A DNA stretch of 64,000 nucleotides from Chelativorans petroleitrophicus (GTDB lineage: Bacteria; Pseudomonadota; Alphaproteobacteria; Rhizobiales; Rhizobiaceae), in assembly GCF_025398195.1 (NCBI RefSeq), contig NZ_JAODNV010000008.1:183187-247186 (forward strand), read 5' to 3'. Below are positions 35,294 through 45,565 of the stretch, piece after piece. The position numbers and the translations under genes are program-made. The notes beneath the pieces were generated by a model. The model had not been told where the DNA came from and did no database searches. It was given only the letters and a program-made list of their open reading frames with translations. Every line of letters begins with the position of its first letter. Position 1 is the first letter of the stretch.

Positions 35294-36846
35294 CCGCTAC
35301 GATCTACATCCCCCGGGATTCTGGCGCGCTGGCGCTCGGGGCGGAGAAGGTCGCCAAGGCGGTGGCGGCGGAGCTTGCCACGCGCAATATCGAGGCGAAG
35401 ATCGTCCGCAACGGCTCGCGCGGGCTCTACTGGCTGGAGCCCATGGTGGAAGTGGAGACGGCATCGGGCCGGGTGGCATACGGGCCGGTGAAACCTTCAG
35501 ATGTTCCGTCGCTTTTCGACAGTGGCTTCCTTTTCGGCGGAGCGCACCCACTTTTGCTCGGTGTTCCGGAGGAGATACCGTTTCTCAAGCGTCAGACACG
35601 CCTCACCTTCGCACGCTGCGGGATCACTGATCCGCTGTCGCTGGAGGATTACGAAGCGCATGGCGGCCTCAGGGGCTTGCGCAAGGCGCTTGCCATGACG
35701 CCAGCCGAAATCGTCGGCGAGGTGACCGAATCCGGCCTTCGCGGACGCGGCGGCGCGGGCTTTCCTACCGGCATCAAGTGGAAGACGGTGCTTGAGGCGC
35801 AAGCGGACCGTAAGTACATCGTATGCAACGCAGATGAAGGCGACTCTGGAACCTTCGCCGACCGCATGATCATGGAGGGCGACCCCTTCGTGCTCATCGA
35901 GGGCATGGCGATTGCAGGAATCGCGGTGGGCGCCAACAAGGGCTACATCTATCTGCGCTCCGAATATCCGCATGCCGAAAGGGCCCTGAACGAAGCCATT
36001 GCGGTTGCGCGCAAGGCAGGCATCCTGGGCCGCAGCGTGCTCGGCTCCGATCATGCCTTCGACATGGAGGTGCGCGTCGGCGCAGGTGCCTATGTCTGCG
36101 GCGAGGAGACGGCGCTTCTCGATTCGCTCGAAGGCAAGCGCGGCATGGTGCGCGCCAAGCCGCCGCTGCCGGCGCATGAAGGCCTGTTCGGCAAGCCGAC
36201 CGTGATCAACAACGTGATCTCGCTTGCGTCTGTGCCTATCATCCTTGACAAGGGTGCCGCCTTCTACCGCGATTTCGGCATGGGTCGTTCGCGCGGCACG
36301 ATCCCCATCCAGATCGCCGGCAATGTGAAACATGGCGGCCTGTTCGAGGCGGCCTTCGGGCTGACGCTCGGCGAGATCGTGGACGACATTGGCGGCGGCA
36401 CCGCCACAGGGCGCCCGGTCAAGGCCGTGCAGGTGGGCGGTCCGCTCGGCGCCTATTTCCCGCGTGCGCTGTTCGACACACCTTTCGACTACGAGGCGTT
36501 TGCCGAGAAGGACGGCCTTATCGGCCACGCCGGCATCGTCGTCTTCGACGATACAGTGGACATGCTGAAGCAGGCGCGGTTCGCGATGGAATTCTGCGCG
36601 GTGGAAAGCTGCGGCAAGTGCACGCCCTGCCGCATCGGCTCGACGCGCGGCGTCGAAGTTCTAGATAGACTCGCAAGGAACATTGAGCCCGAGAGCCAGA
36701 TCGAGATCATTACTGATCTCTGTAACACGATGAAGTTCGGCTCGCTTTGCGCACTCGGCGGATTTACGCCCTATCCGGTGATGAGCGCGCTTACTCATTT
36801 TCCCGAAGACTTCCGCCCGCAGCCGGTGCGGCAGGCAGCGGAATAG
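35290..36846 (+). CDS. fdsB: NAD-dependent formate dehydrogenase beta subunit (NuoF-like)
   Basis: The 518-residue flavoprotein passes electrons from Fe-S clusters to NAD+. Residues 1-100 are an extra thioredoxin-like domain, then a NuoF-like core. The NADH site is 'GLRGRGGAGFPTGIKWK' near residue 150. FMN binding is in 'CNADEGDSGTFADRMI' near residue 180, with 'GAYVCGEETALLDSLEG' near residue 265. The [4Fe-4S] motif 'ESCGKCTPCRIGSTRG' is near residue 440. I use ATG 35290, overlapping the fdsG stop; longer frames to the left are inside fdsG. It is followed 10 bp later by fdsA. Confidence 0.95.
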   Translation: MTATIYIPRDSGALALGAEKVAKAVAAELATRNIEAKIVRNGSRGLYWLEPMVEVETASGRVAYGPVKPSDVPSLFDSGFLFGGAHPLLLGVPEEIPFLKRQTRLTFARCGITDPLSLEDYEAHGGLRGLRKALAMTPAEIVGEVTESGLRGRGGAGFPTGIKWKTVLEAQADRKYIVCNADEGDSGTFADRMIMEGDPFVLIEGMAIAGIAVGANKGYIYLRSEYPHAERALNEAIAVARKAGILGRSVLGSDHAFDMEVRVGAGAYVCGEETALLDSLEGKRGMVRAKPPLPAHEGLFGKPTVINNVISLASVPIILDKGAAFYRDFGMGRSRGTIPIQIAGNVKHGGLFEAAFGLTLGEIVDDIGGGTATGRPVKAVQVGGPLGAYFPRALFDTPFDYEAFAEKDGLIGHAGIVVFDDTVDMLKQARFAMEFCAVESCGKCTPCRIGSTRGVEVLDRLARNIEPESQIEIITDLCNTMKFGSLCALGGFTPYPVMSALTHFPEDFRPQPVRQAAE

Positions 36847-36856
36847 GAGGAAGACC

Positions 36857-39730
36857 ATGTGCTTCGTGAACGAGATTGACTACGGCACGCCGGCTTCCAG
36901 GTCGGACAAGACAGTCACGCTGACGATCGACGGCAAGGACGTCACCGTTCCTGAAGGCACGTCGATCATGCGCGCGGCGCGCATGGCGGGCATCGAGGTG
37001 CCGAAACTCTGCGCCAACGACATGGTGAAGGCCTTCGGCTCCTGCCGGCTCTGCCTCGTGGAGATCGAAGGACGTGCCGGAACGCCGGCCTCCTGCACCA
37101 CGCCAGTGGCCGAGGGCTTGAAAGTTTCGACGCAGACCGAACGCGTGCAGGCGATCCGCCGCGGCATCATGGAACTCTACATGTCAGACCATCCGGAGGA
37201 TTGCCCGGCTTGTGCGGCGGGCGACTGCGAGATGGCCAGGATGGCCGAGACCGTGGGCCTCAAGGAAATCCGCTACGGCCGCGAGGGCGAGAATCATATC
37301 TGGCCCGCCCATGACGGCGCCGCCAATCCCCATTTTCTGGAGCCCGATCTCTCCAACCCCTATTTCGCCTACGATCCCTCGCAGTGCATCGTCTGCTCGC
37401 TCTGCGTCCGTGCCTGCGAGGAGGTGCAGGGCACGTTCGCCCTGACGGTGGAGGGGCGCGGCTTCGAGAGCCGCATTTCCGCTGGCATGAACGAGCCGTT
37501 CCTCGAATCGGAATGCGTGTCCTGCGGAGCCTGCGTGCAGGCCTGTCCCACGGGTGCACTGCGCGAGAAATCCGTGATCGAACTCGGCATGCCCGAATGG
37601 TCCACGGTCACCACATGCGCCTATTGCGGCGTCGGCTGCTCCTTCAAGGCGGAGATGAAGGGCGAGCAAGTGGTGCGCATGGTGCCCTACAAGGAGGGCA
37701 AGGCCAATCGCGGCCATTCCTGCGTGAAGGGCCGCTTCGCCTACGGCTATGCCACCCATAAGGACCGCATCCTCAACCCCATGATCCGTGAAAAGATCAC
37801 GGATCCCTGGCGCGAGGTGACGTGGGAAGAGGCGCTCGCCCATGTGGCGAAGGAGTTCAGGCGCATCCAGTACCAGTACGGCCGTGGCGCGATCGGCGGC
37901 ATCACCTCTTCGCGCTGCACGAATGAGGAGACGTATCTGGTCCAGAAGCTCGTGCGGCAGGGCTTCGGCAACAACAACGTCGATACCTGCGCGCGCGTCT
38001 GCCATTCGCCGACGGGCTATGGGCTCAAGACCACCTTCGGCACCTCGGCGGGCACGCAGGACTTCGACTCGGTCGAACATGCCGACGTCGTGATGCTGAT
38101 CGGAGCCAACCCGACCGATGCCCACCCGGTCTTCGCCTCGCGGATGAAGAAGCGTCTTCGGGAGGGTGCGAAGCTGATCGTCATCGATCCGCGTCGCATC
38201 GACCTCGTGCGCACGCCGCATGTGGAGGCGGCCTATCATCTGCCGTTGAGGCCCGGCACGAATGTCGCGGTGCTGACGGCGCTCGCGCATGTGATCGTGT
38301 CGGAAGGCCTTGTCGATGAAGCCTTCGTGCGCGAGCGCTGCGAGTGGGACGCATTCGAGGACTGGGCTGAGTTCGTGCTTCAGCCCGAGAATAGCCCGGA
38401 GGCCGTGGAGAAGGTTTCGGGCGTTCCGGCTGAGACCATCCGCGCCGCGGCCCGTCTCTATGCCACGGGCGGGAACGCCGCGATCTATTACGGCCTCGGC
38501 GTCACCGAGCACAGCCAGGGCTCGACCGCCGTTATGGCGATCGCCAATCTTGCTATGGCCACCGGCAATATCGGCCGGCCGGGCGTGGGCGTTAACCCGC
38601 TTCGGGGCCAGAACAACGTGCAGGGCTCCTGCGACATGGGTTCCTTCCCGCATGAGCTGCCGGGCTATCGCCACATCTCTGACGAGGCCACGCGGGCGAT
38701 CTACGAGAAGATCTGGGGCGTGAAGCTCGATGAGGAGCCGGGCCTCCGGATCAACAATATGCTCGACGCCGCCGTCGAGGGCTCGTTCAAGGGCATCTAC
38801 ATCCAGGGCGAGGACATCCTGCAGTCCGATCCCAACACGCGGCACGTGGCCGAAGGGCTTGCCGCCATGGAGTGCGTGGTCGTCCATGATCTCTTTCTAA
38901 ACGAGACGGCCAATTACGCCCACGTGTTCCTGCCCGGCTCCACCTTCCTGGAGAAGGACGGCACCTTCATCAACGCCGAGCGGCGCATCAACCGCGTGCG
39001 CAAGGTGATGGAGCCCAAGAGCCGCTATGCGGACTGGGAGGCGACACAGGAGCTCGCCCGGGCGCTGGGACTCAACTGGAACTACAAGCACCCGTCCGAG
39101 ATCATGGACGAGATCGCCGCCACGACGCCCACCTTCGCCGGCGTCAGCTACGACCTTCTGGAGCGCGAAGGCTCCGTGCAGTGGCCCTGCAACGAGAAGG
39201 CGCCGCTCGGCACGCCGGTCATGCATGTGGACGGTTTCGTGCGCGGCAAGGGCAAGTTCGTCCGCACCGCCTATGTGGCGACCGACGAGAAGACCGGCCC
39301 GCGCTTCCCGCTGCTGCTGACGACCGGCCGCATCCTGACCCAATACAATGTCGGCGCGCAGACGCGGCGCACCGACAACGTGGTCTGGCACGCCGAGGAC
39401 CGGCTGGAGATCCATCCCTTCGACGCGGAGAACCGCGGTATCCGCGACGGCGATTGGGTGAAGCTCGCCAGCCGGGCCGGCGAGACGACGCTGCGCGCCA
39501 AGGTGACCAACCGCGTCGCGCCGGGCGTGGTCTACACGACCTTCCATCACCCGGACACGCAGGCTAACGTGGTCACCACGGAATATGCCGACTGGGCCAC
39601 GAGCTGCCCGGAATACAAGGTGACGGCGGTGCAGGTGTCGCCTTCCAACGGCCCCACCGAATGGCAGCGCGACTACCGGGAGCATGCGCAGAAGAGCCGC
39701 CGCGTCGTGCATGCGGAGCCGGCGGAATGA
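36857..39730 (+). CDS. fdsA: NAD-dependent formate dehydrogenase alpha subunit, molybdenum-containing
   Basis: The 957-residue catalytic subunit oxidises formate to CO2 at a bis-molybdopterin-guanine-dinucleotide molybdenum site. In order it has a plant-type [2Fe-2S] domain ('FGSCRLCLVEIEGRAGTPASC'-type; key part 'GSCRLCLVEI', near residue 55) and a His/Cys cluster ('DHPEDCPACAAGDCE', near 110). Two ferredoxin clusters follow ('CIVCSLCVRACEE' near 177, 'CVSCGACVQACPTG' near 220). The molybdenum domain begins with 'CAYCGVGCSFK' near residue 255. Active-site Cys (not selenocysteine) is in 'TCARVCHSPTGYG' near 380. Length is typical of FdsA. GGAGGA lies 7 bp upstream. Confidence 0.96.
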   Translation: MCFVNEIDYGTPASRSDKTVTLTIDGKDVTVPEGTSIMRAARMAGIEVPKLCANDMVKAFGSCRLCLVEIEGRAGTPASCTTPVAEGLKVSTQTERVQAIRRGIMELYMSDHPEDCPACAAGDCEMARMAETVGLKEIRYGREGENHIWPAHDGAANPHFLEPDLSNPYFAYDPSQCIVCSLCVRACEEVQGTFALTVEGRGFESRISAGMNEPFLESECVSCGACVQACPTGALREKSVIELGMPEWSTVTTCAYCGVGCSFKAEMKGEQVVRMVPYKEGKANRGHSCVKGRFAYGYATHKDRILNPMIREKITDPWREVTWEEALAHVAKEFRRIQYQYGRGAIGGITSSRCTNEETYLVQKLVRQGFGNNNVDTCARVCHSPTGYGLKTTFGTSAGTQDFDSVEHADVVMLIGANPTDAHPVFASRMKKRLREGAKLIVIDPRRIDLVRTPHVEAAYHLPLRPGTNVAVLTALAHVIVSEGLVDEAFVRERCEWDAFEDWAEFVLQPENSPEAVEKVSGVPAETIRAAARLYATGGNAAIYYGLGVTEHSQGSTAVMAIANLAMATGNIGRPGVGVNPLRGQNNVQGSCDMGSFPHELPGYRHISDEATRAIYEKIWGVKLDEEPGLRINNMLDAAVEGSFKGIYIQGEDILQSDPNTRHVAEGLAAMECVVVHDLFLNETANYAHVFLPGSTFLEKDGTFINAERRINRVRKVMEPKSRYADWEATQELARALGLNWNYKHPSEIMDEIAATTPTFAGVSYDLLEREGSVQWPCNEKAPLGTPVMHVDGFVRGKGKFVRTAYVATDEKTGPRFPLLLTTGRILTQYNVGAQTRRTDNVVWHAEDRLEIHPFDAENRGIRDGDWVKLASRAGETTLRAKVTNRVAPGVVYTTFHHPDTQANVVTTEYADWATSCPEYKVTAVQVSPSNGPTEWQRDYREHAQKSRRVVHAEPAE

Positions 39731-39834
39731 CAGGCGCCATTCCTTTGCCCCTGCGGAGCCGGGGCGAGGAACAGCCTGCCGAACCTGAAACGTCGTTCCT
39801 GGCGGCGCGGCCTCGCTGCAGGGAGAGTTAGCGC

Positions 39835-40665
39835 TTGGACATGACATCCAACCCTCTTTCGAAGGTCCTGCGCACCGCCCAGCGGGAAAAGGGCGTCCGC
39901 GTCAGCGCGCGCATCGTGCCGAAAGAGGTGCCGGTGGCGTTGTCCTATGGCGGGACCACCCACGCTGTCATGATGGCCACACCCGACGATCTTGAGGATT
40001 TCGCGCTTGGCTTCAGCCTGACGGAAGGCATCGTGTCCTCCGCAAGCGAAATCGAGTCGATCAACGTGCAGGCGTTGAGGGTTGGTTACGACGTGCAGAT
40101 CAGCCTGAAGGACGCGGCCAACAAGCGCTTCGAGGCGCGCCGCAGGCGGCTCGCCGGTCCGGTGGGCTGCGGGCTGTGCGGCATCGAGTCGATTGAAGAG
40201 GCGATGCGCCAGGTCCCCAGCGTGGCGGGAACCTCCTGGCTGATCAAGCCCGGCGAAATCACTCAATCGGTGGAACTTCTTTCGCTGCAACAGACCCTGC
40301 ACAAGCAGACGGGTGCGGTGCATGCGGCGGGCCTCTACATCCCGGGCAAAGGCATCGTCGCCGTGCGCGAGGATGTCGGCCGCCACAATGCCCTCGACAA
40401 GCTGGTCGGCGCCCTGGCGAGGCAGGGCGTGAATGCCGCCGAGGGCGCGATGGTCATCACCAGCCGGGTCTCGGTCGAGATGGTTCAGAAAGCGGCGGCG
40501 ATCGGTTCTCCGGTGCTTATCGCCGTTTCCGCCCCCACGGCGCTAGCGATCAGCACCGCGGAACAGTGCGGCATGACCATGATCGCGCTTGTCCGCGGAC
40601 AGGAATTCGACATCTTTACCCATCCGGAACGTGTAAGGAGCGGAGCGGCCCCCAATGTCGCATGA
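39835..40665 (+). CDS. fdhD: formate dehydrogenase accessory sulfurtransferase
   Basis: The 276-residue FdhD protein transfers sulfur from a cysteine desulfurase to the molybdenum cofactor, which activates formate dehydrogenase. The conserved 'GPVGCGLCGIESIEEA' loop near residue 105 carries the two reactive cysteines. 'RVSVEMVQKAAAIGSPVLIAVSAPTALAI'-type C-terminal region is present (key part 'SRVSVEMVQKAA'). It starts at TTG 39835 with GGGAGAG 8 bp upstream; ATG 39841 is the alternative. It lies 104 bp after fdsA and overlaps fdsD by 11 bp, so it is part of the same operon. Confidence 0.95.
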   Translation: MDMTSNPLSKVLRTAQREKGVRVSARIVPKEVPVALSYGGTTHAVMMATPDDLEDFALGFSLTEGIVSSASEIESINVQALRVGYDVQISLKDAANKRFEARRRRLAGPVGCGLCGIESIEEAMRQVPSVAGTSWLIKPGEITQSVELLSLQQTLHKQTGAVHAAGLYIPGKGIVAVREDVGRHNALDKLVGALARQGVNAAEGAMVITSRVSVEMVQKAAAIGSPVLIAVSAPTALAISTAEQCGMTMIALVRGQEFDIFTHPERVRSGAAPNVA

Positions 40666-40906
40666 AGCAGGTGTCAAGACCGGCAAAGAAAAGCTCATCT
40701 ACATGGCGAACCAGATCGCCAGCTTTTTCGAGACGATGAAGCGGGAGGAAGCGGTGGAAGGCGTGGCCGACCACATCAACAAGTTCTGGGAGCCCCGCAT
40801 GCGCCGCCAGCTATTCGAGATCATCGACCGGGGCGGCGACGGGCTGAAGCCGCTTGTCCTGGAAGCCGCCGCGCACATTAAGCGCCCGCAGGAAGCGAGG
40901 GCCTAA
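40655..40906 (+). CDS. fdsD: formate dehydrogenase delta subunit
   Basis: The 83-residue protein matches FdsD, a small helical subunit needed for assembly or activity of FdsGBA-type enzymes. Recognisable parts are 'LIYMANQIASFFETMKREEAV' (key part 'MANQIASFF') and 'DHINKFWEPRMRRQLFEII', followed by a short tail. It overlaps the 3' end of fdhD by 11 bp in another frame. It completes the set G-B-A-(FdhD)-D in one transcription unit. A few bases later the operon meets the converging SMR-like gene. Confidence 0.92.
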   Translation: MSHEAGVKTGKEKLIYMANQIASFFETMKREEAVEGVADHINKFWEPRMRRQLFEIIDRGGDGLKPLVLEAAAHIKRPQEARA

Positions 40907-40924
40907 CGGCCCGTCCGGTCGCTA

Positions 40925-41257
40925 TTATCGGCCCGGCAACAGTGTGATCATCACCACCGCCACGATCGCAAGCACCAGCCCGGCTCCCTGAACGGGTGCG
41001 ACACGCTCGCCGAAGAAGAAGAGCGCGACCGCGTTTACCGCGACAAGCTGAACGACGGCCGAAAGGCTGAGGGCAATGCCCATGCCGATATCCTTGATCA
41101 GGCGCAGCATGATCAGATTGCCCAGCGTATAGAGACCGAGCGTCGCAGCGAGCCAGAACCAGCTGCCGTTCGACAGGGCCCAGTTCTTGGCGGAGCTGGC
41201 AGCAGCGACAAAGATCACGGTCGAAACTGCAAGGAGCGCGATGCTCACCGGGTTCAT
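40925..41257 (-). CDS. small four-helix membrane transporter, SMR/DMT type
   Basis: The 110-residue protein consists of four hydrophobic helices, the size and layout of small multidrug resistance (EmrE-like) proteins. The last two helices contain the drug/metabolite-transporter signature 'FFFGERVAPVQGAGLVLAI'. The conserved Glu of EmrE helix 1 is not seen; the first helix reads 'SIALLAVSTVIFVAAASS'. It may therefore be a DMT-type lipid or metabolite carrier rather than a drug pump. The start is ATG 41257. The frame remains open to 41668, but that part runs through the non-coding GC-rich repeats and is rejected. Confidence 0.75.
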   Translation of the reverse strand: MNPVSIALLAVSTVIFVAAASSAKNWALSNGSWFWLAATLGLYTLGNLIMLRLIKDIGMGIALSLSAVVQLVAVNAVALFFFGERVAPVQGAGLVLAIVAVVMITLLPGR

Positions 41258-41383
41258 AGAAGCCTTCCGCGTGCATGGGACTGCGGCGCTATAGATAGCC
41301 TGCCGCGCTCCGGCGCAACAGAGCCTCGAAGGAACGTTCGCAATCTGGCCTTGCCGAAGGCTCACTGCTTGCCTTTGAGAGTT

Positions 41384-41800
41384 CCCAAGGCCCGCCTGAC
41401 AGCACCTGCAGGCGCGGCAGGACAGGGCCTTGGGCATGCCGGTCCGGGGGGCGGGAAGACCGGCGACGAGGTGCCGGCGTGCAAGGCGTGCCGCCGGCTT
41501 ATTCCAGTTGCTCCATCGGCGTTGGAGGGCGGTTCCCAAGACCCCGCCTGACGGCACCCGAAGGCGCGGCAAGACGGGGCCTTGGGCAGAGTCGGTCCGG
41601 GGGGCGGGAAGACCGGCTATGACGCGCCAGCGCAAGGCATGCCGCTGGTTTTGTCCCGATTGCTCCACTGGCCTTGGAGGTTAGGGTGCCAAGGCCCCGC
41701 CTGACAGGTGTGGCAGGACGGGGCCTTGGGCGAAGCCGGCCCGGGGGGCGGGAAGGACCGGCTGGGCTCTTGCCGCAGGTCACGAAGGTAGGGCTGCCTG
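41384..41800. repeat. three imperfect tandem repeats of about 151-153 bp, each with a long GC-rich hairpin
   Basis: Copies begin at about 41384, 41535 and 41688 (spacing 151 and 153 bp); the third is incomplete. Each starts C(C)CAAGG-CCCCGCCTGAC and continues to CGGGGCCTTGGG, so the two ends pair. In copy 3 the arms CCAAGGCCCCG (41689-41699) and CGGGGCCTTGG (41719-41729) give an 11-bp stem, extended by an inner CCTG/CAGG pair. A second shared block is TCCGGGGGGCGGGAAGACCGG. Short sequence before each copy is also shared (TTGCTCCA, CCTTGGAGG). By eye the copies are roughly 80% alike. No gene is visible inside. Confidence 0.8.
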
Positions 41801-42071
41801 CCCCGAGACCTTCGATCATCTTGCGTGAAAAAGAAGTAGTCTTTTCTGGTGACGCGGATCAGCCGCCCGGAGAAGCGCCGCAGCGTATGGTTGGTGCGCA
41901 GCGCCTGCCATATGGCTTCCGCCGGGCATTGCTGGGTTTTCGGTCGCGCATCGTGATTGCCCCTAAGTTGTGGCGTCTCGATCTGTTATGCGCGTTTTGA
42001 CCCAGCGTACTCCTTATACACAAATAGCCGGGAGTAAAATTTCTGAAAATTTTCGATAAGCGGATACGCGA
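41801..42071. other. intergenic region downstream of manC and the repeats
   Basis: These 271 bp between the repeat array and the manC stop contain no gene that I can support. The last 70 bp are A/T-rich (around 42015-42060), as is usual for a 3' region, but I see no clear terminator hairpin. Confidence 0.3.
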
Positions 42072-43487
42072 TCAGGAGCGGCCGTAAACATCGTCGAAGC
42101 GGACGATGTCATCCTCCCCGAGATAATCGCCGCTCTGGACCTCGATGAGTACCAGCGGCAGGATTCCCGGATTGGCCAGCCTGTGCTTGTAGCCGCAGGG
42201 AATATAGGTGGACTGGTTGGTGGTCAGCAGGATCTCCTCATCGCCGTTGACGACGAGCGCGGTGCCGCTCACCACGACCCAGTGCTCAGACCGGTGATGA
42301 TGCGCCTGCAGGCTGAGCGTGGCGCCGGGCTTTACGACGATCCGTTTGATCTTGAAGCGGTCACCCTCCTCAAGCACGGTGTAGGTGCCCCAGGGCCGGT
42401 GCGCGGTGCGGTGCAGCTTCGCGGCATCGTGCTTGCCTTCCTTGAGACGATTATAGAGGCGTTTGACTTCCTGCGCCTTGTCCTTGTGCGCGACAAGCAG
42501 CGCGTCCGGCGTATCGACCACCAGCAGATCGGAAACGCCGACTAGCCCGACCAGGCGATCCTCCGAATGCACGAAGCAGTTCCGGCTCGCCTCGATCAAC
42601 GCCTCGCCCGTCAGCCGGTTGCCGCTTGCGTCCGCTTCCACCAGCTCGGAAATGGCCGCCCAGGATCCCACGTCCGACCAGCCGCAATCCACCGGTACAC
42701 AGGCCGCGTTGTCGACTTTTTCCATGACCGCATAGTCGATCGAGATCGCGGGCACGGCCTCGAATTCCTTTGCATCGACCTCGATGACCGTGCGTCCGTC
42801 CGCTTCGAGTCGGCGCGCGGCCTGAAGAGCCGCCCGCACCCCGGCCAGGATGTCGCGGCAATGGGTTTCCATAGCCTTAAGCATCGTGCCGGCGCTGAAG
42901 CAGAACATGCCGGAATTCCAGTAGGTGTTCCCGCTGGCGACATATTCGGCGGCCCGCTTCTTATCCGGTTTTTCGATGAAGCGCCGCACTTCTTCGCCAT
43001 CCGCTTCGATATATCCGTAGCCCGTCTCCGGCCGCTCCGGCCGGATGCCGAAGGTGACGATGCGTCCGTCCGCCGCCAGTTCCGCAGCGCGTTCGACCGC
43101 CGCAGCGAAAGCCGCCTCATCGCGAATGAGGTGATCCGAAGGCAGCACGAGCAGTACGGCATCGGCTCCCAGCGTTTCGGCTGCATGATTTGCCGCCAGC
43201 GCGACCGCGGCGGCCGTATCACGCCCGAAAGGTTCGAGCAGGAACGCGTTCTCGGGCGATGGCCCGCCCCTTTCCGCATAGATGTCGGAGGTCAAGAACA
43301 GGAGCTCGCGGTTTGTGACCGTGAAGATTCGTTCCACGCCCGGCAGGGCCGCGGCACGCGCATAGGTTCGGCCGATGAGGCTCGTGCCGTCCGGCAGCCG
43401 GATGAAGGGTTTAGGGTGCAGATCGCGCGACAGTGGCCACAGGCGAGAACCAGCGCCGCCGCTGATGATTACCGGATATATGCGCAT
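42072..43487 (-). CDS. manC: mannose-1-phosphate guanylyltransferase / mannose-6-phosphate isomerase
   Basis: The 471-residue bifunctional type II enzyme makes GDP-mannose from mannose-1-phosphate and GTP, and its C-terminal domain is a mannose-6-phosphate isomerase. The N-terminal transferase has 'ISGGAGSRLWPLSRDLHPK' near residue 8 and 'RFIEKPDKKRAAEYV' near residue 160. The isomerase cupin has 'RPWGTYTVLEEGDRFKIKRI' (key part 'RPWGTYTVLE') near residue 350 and 'LQAHHHRSEHWVVVSGTA' with metal-binding His residues near residue 390. The start ATG 43487 follows GAGGAGGGG. It would supply GDP-mannose to Gmd for fucose synthesis, although it lies 25 kb from gmd. Confidence 0.95.
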   Translation of the reverse strand: MRIYPVIISGGAGSRLWPLSRDLHPKPFIRLPDGTSLIGRTYARAAALPGVERIFTVTNRELLFLTSDIYAERGGPSPENAFLLEPFGRDTAAAVALAANHAAETLGADAVLLVLPSDHLIRDEAAFAAAVERAAELAADGRIVTFGIRPERPETGYGYIEADGEEVRRFIEKPDKKRAAEYVASGNTYWNSGMFCFSAGTMLKAMETHCRDILAGVRAALQAARRLEADGRTVIEVDAKEFEAVPAISIDYAVMEKVDNAACVPVDCGWSDVGSWAAISELVEADASGNRLTGEALIEASRNCFVHSEDRLVGLVGVSDLLVVDTPDALLVAHKDKAQEVKRLYNRLKEGKHDAAKLHRTAHRPWGTYTVLEEGDRFKIKRIVVKPGATLSLQAHHHRSEHWVVVSGTALVVNGDEEILLTTNQSTYIPCGYKHRLANPGILPLVLIEVQSGDYLGEDDIVRFDDVYGRS

Positions 43488-43704
43488 CTGCCCCTCCTCG
43501 CCGCACGGACCGCGCCGGACCGCCCCGCAAGAGCCGTGTTGTCCTCGCTGAGCTTGCCTCAGAAAGCTTGACGAAGGGTTTTCACGCTTGTTCAGGCATC
43601 CGGCGCAGCGCCGGAACCACACACGGCCTCGCCGTCGACGGCCCGTTGCCGATCCATTACAAGAATATTCCGGCGGAGGCCGCCGGTCCAGAGGCTAGAG
43701 CAAC

Positions 43705-44772
<1,068 letters not shown>

Positions 44773-44788
44773 TATCGAAACCTTCTCT

Positions 44789-45565
44789 CTACCCTCGGCC
44801 GACCAGCGGCATCTTCGTGGCCATAACTGTCATATTGAGCACATTTGCCTCCAGCGGCAACCCGGCCATGTACACGACGGCCTCGGCAATGTGGGCCACC
44901 GAGATGGTCGGCTCGGGCGCAATCTCGCCATTCGCCTGCAGCACGCCCGTGCTCATCCGCTGGGTCATGTCGGTCGCCGCATTGCCAATATCGATCTGGC
45001 CGCAGGCGATGTCGAAGGGCCGCCCATCGAGCGCAGTGGATTTCGTAAGTCCGGTGATGGCGTGCTTCGTGGCGGTATAGGGCGCGGAATGCGGCCGCGG
45101 CGTGATGGCCGAGATGGACCCGTTGTTGATGATGCGCCCGCCGCGCGGGCGCTGCGCCTTCATAAGCCGCATGGCCGCCTGCGTGCACAGAAAAGCGCCA
45201 GTGAGGTTCGTTGCCACGACTGCGCTCCACTGCTCGAAAGTGATGTCCTCTACGGGAACGGCCGGCGCGTTGACGCCGGCATTGTTGACCAGGAGGTCGA
45301 GGCGACCGTGAGCCTTTTCGATCTCTGCAAACAAGGCCGAGACGGAATCGGGATCGCTTACATCGGCCACCACGGCATTCACCTGGCCGCCCGTTTTCCT
45401 GGAAATCTCTTCGGCGGCACGTTCCAGTACCTCGTGCCTGCGGCCCGAGATGAAGACGACATAGCCTTCCGCAGCCAGCGCCTCGGCGATGCCATATCCG
45501 ATGCCGGTGCCGCCTCCGGTCACCAGCGCGATCTTTCCTTCGCCGGATCTTCCCTTACCCGCCAT
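44789..45565 (-). CDS. short-chain dehydrogenase/reductase
   Basis: The 258-residue classical SDR has the NAD(P)-binding motif '[18 protein letters not shown]' near residue 12. '[11 protein letters not shown]' is near residue 90. The catalytic Ser lies in '[15 protein letters not shown]', and Tyr-x3-Lys in '[13 protein letters not shown]' near residue 160. Asp-rich position 2 of strand 2 suggests no clear NAD/NADP preference by eye. It overlaps the DenD-like gene by 11 bp and precedes the ABC ATPase gene by 16 bp, so it is probably part of a sugar- or sugar-acid-catabolic operon. Substrate unknown. Confidence 0.9.
   Translation of the reverse strand: MAGKGRSGEGKIALVTGGGTGIGYGIAEALAAEGYVVFISGRRHEVLERAAEEISRKTGGQVNAVVADVSDPDSVSALFAEIEKAHGRLDLLVNNAGVNAPAVPVEDITFEQWSAVVATNLTGAFLCTQAAMRLMKAQRPRGGRIINNGSISAITPRPHSAPYTATKHAITGLTKSTALDGRPFDIACGQIDIGNAATDMTQRMSTGVLQANGEIAPEPTISVAHIAEAVVYMAGLPLEANVLNMTVMATKMPLVGRG

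Noticed and set aside
37184..38887. Minus-strand open frame of 567 codons opposite fdsA
   Set aside because: It is His/Arg/Gly-rich shadow sequence antisense to the formate dehydrogenase alpha gene with intact Fe-S and molybdenum motifs.
41384..41800. Possible CRISPR array
   Set aside because: Units of about 151 bp are similar along their whole length, with no alternation of short identical repeats and unique spacers, and there are no cas genes.
41258..41819. N-terminal extension of the SMR-like gene and a 106-codon frame through the GC-rich repeats
   Set aside because: Translation only repeats the tandem DNA units ('AGLPAPRT'-like), with no start signal; the real gene begins at 41257.
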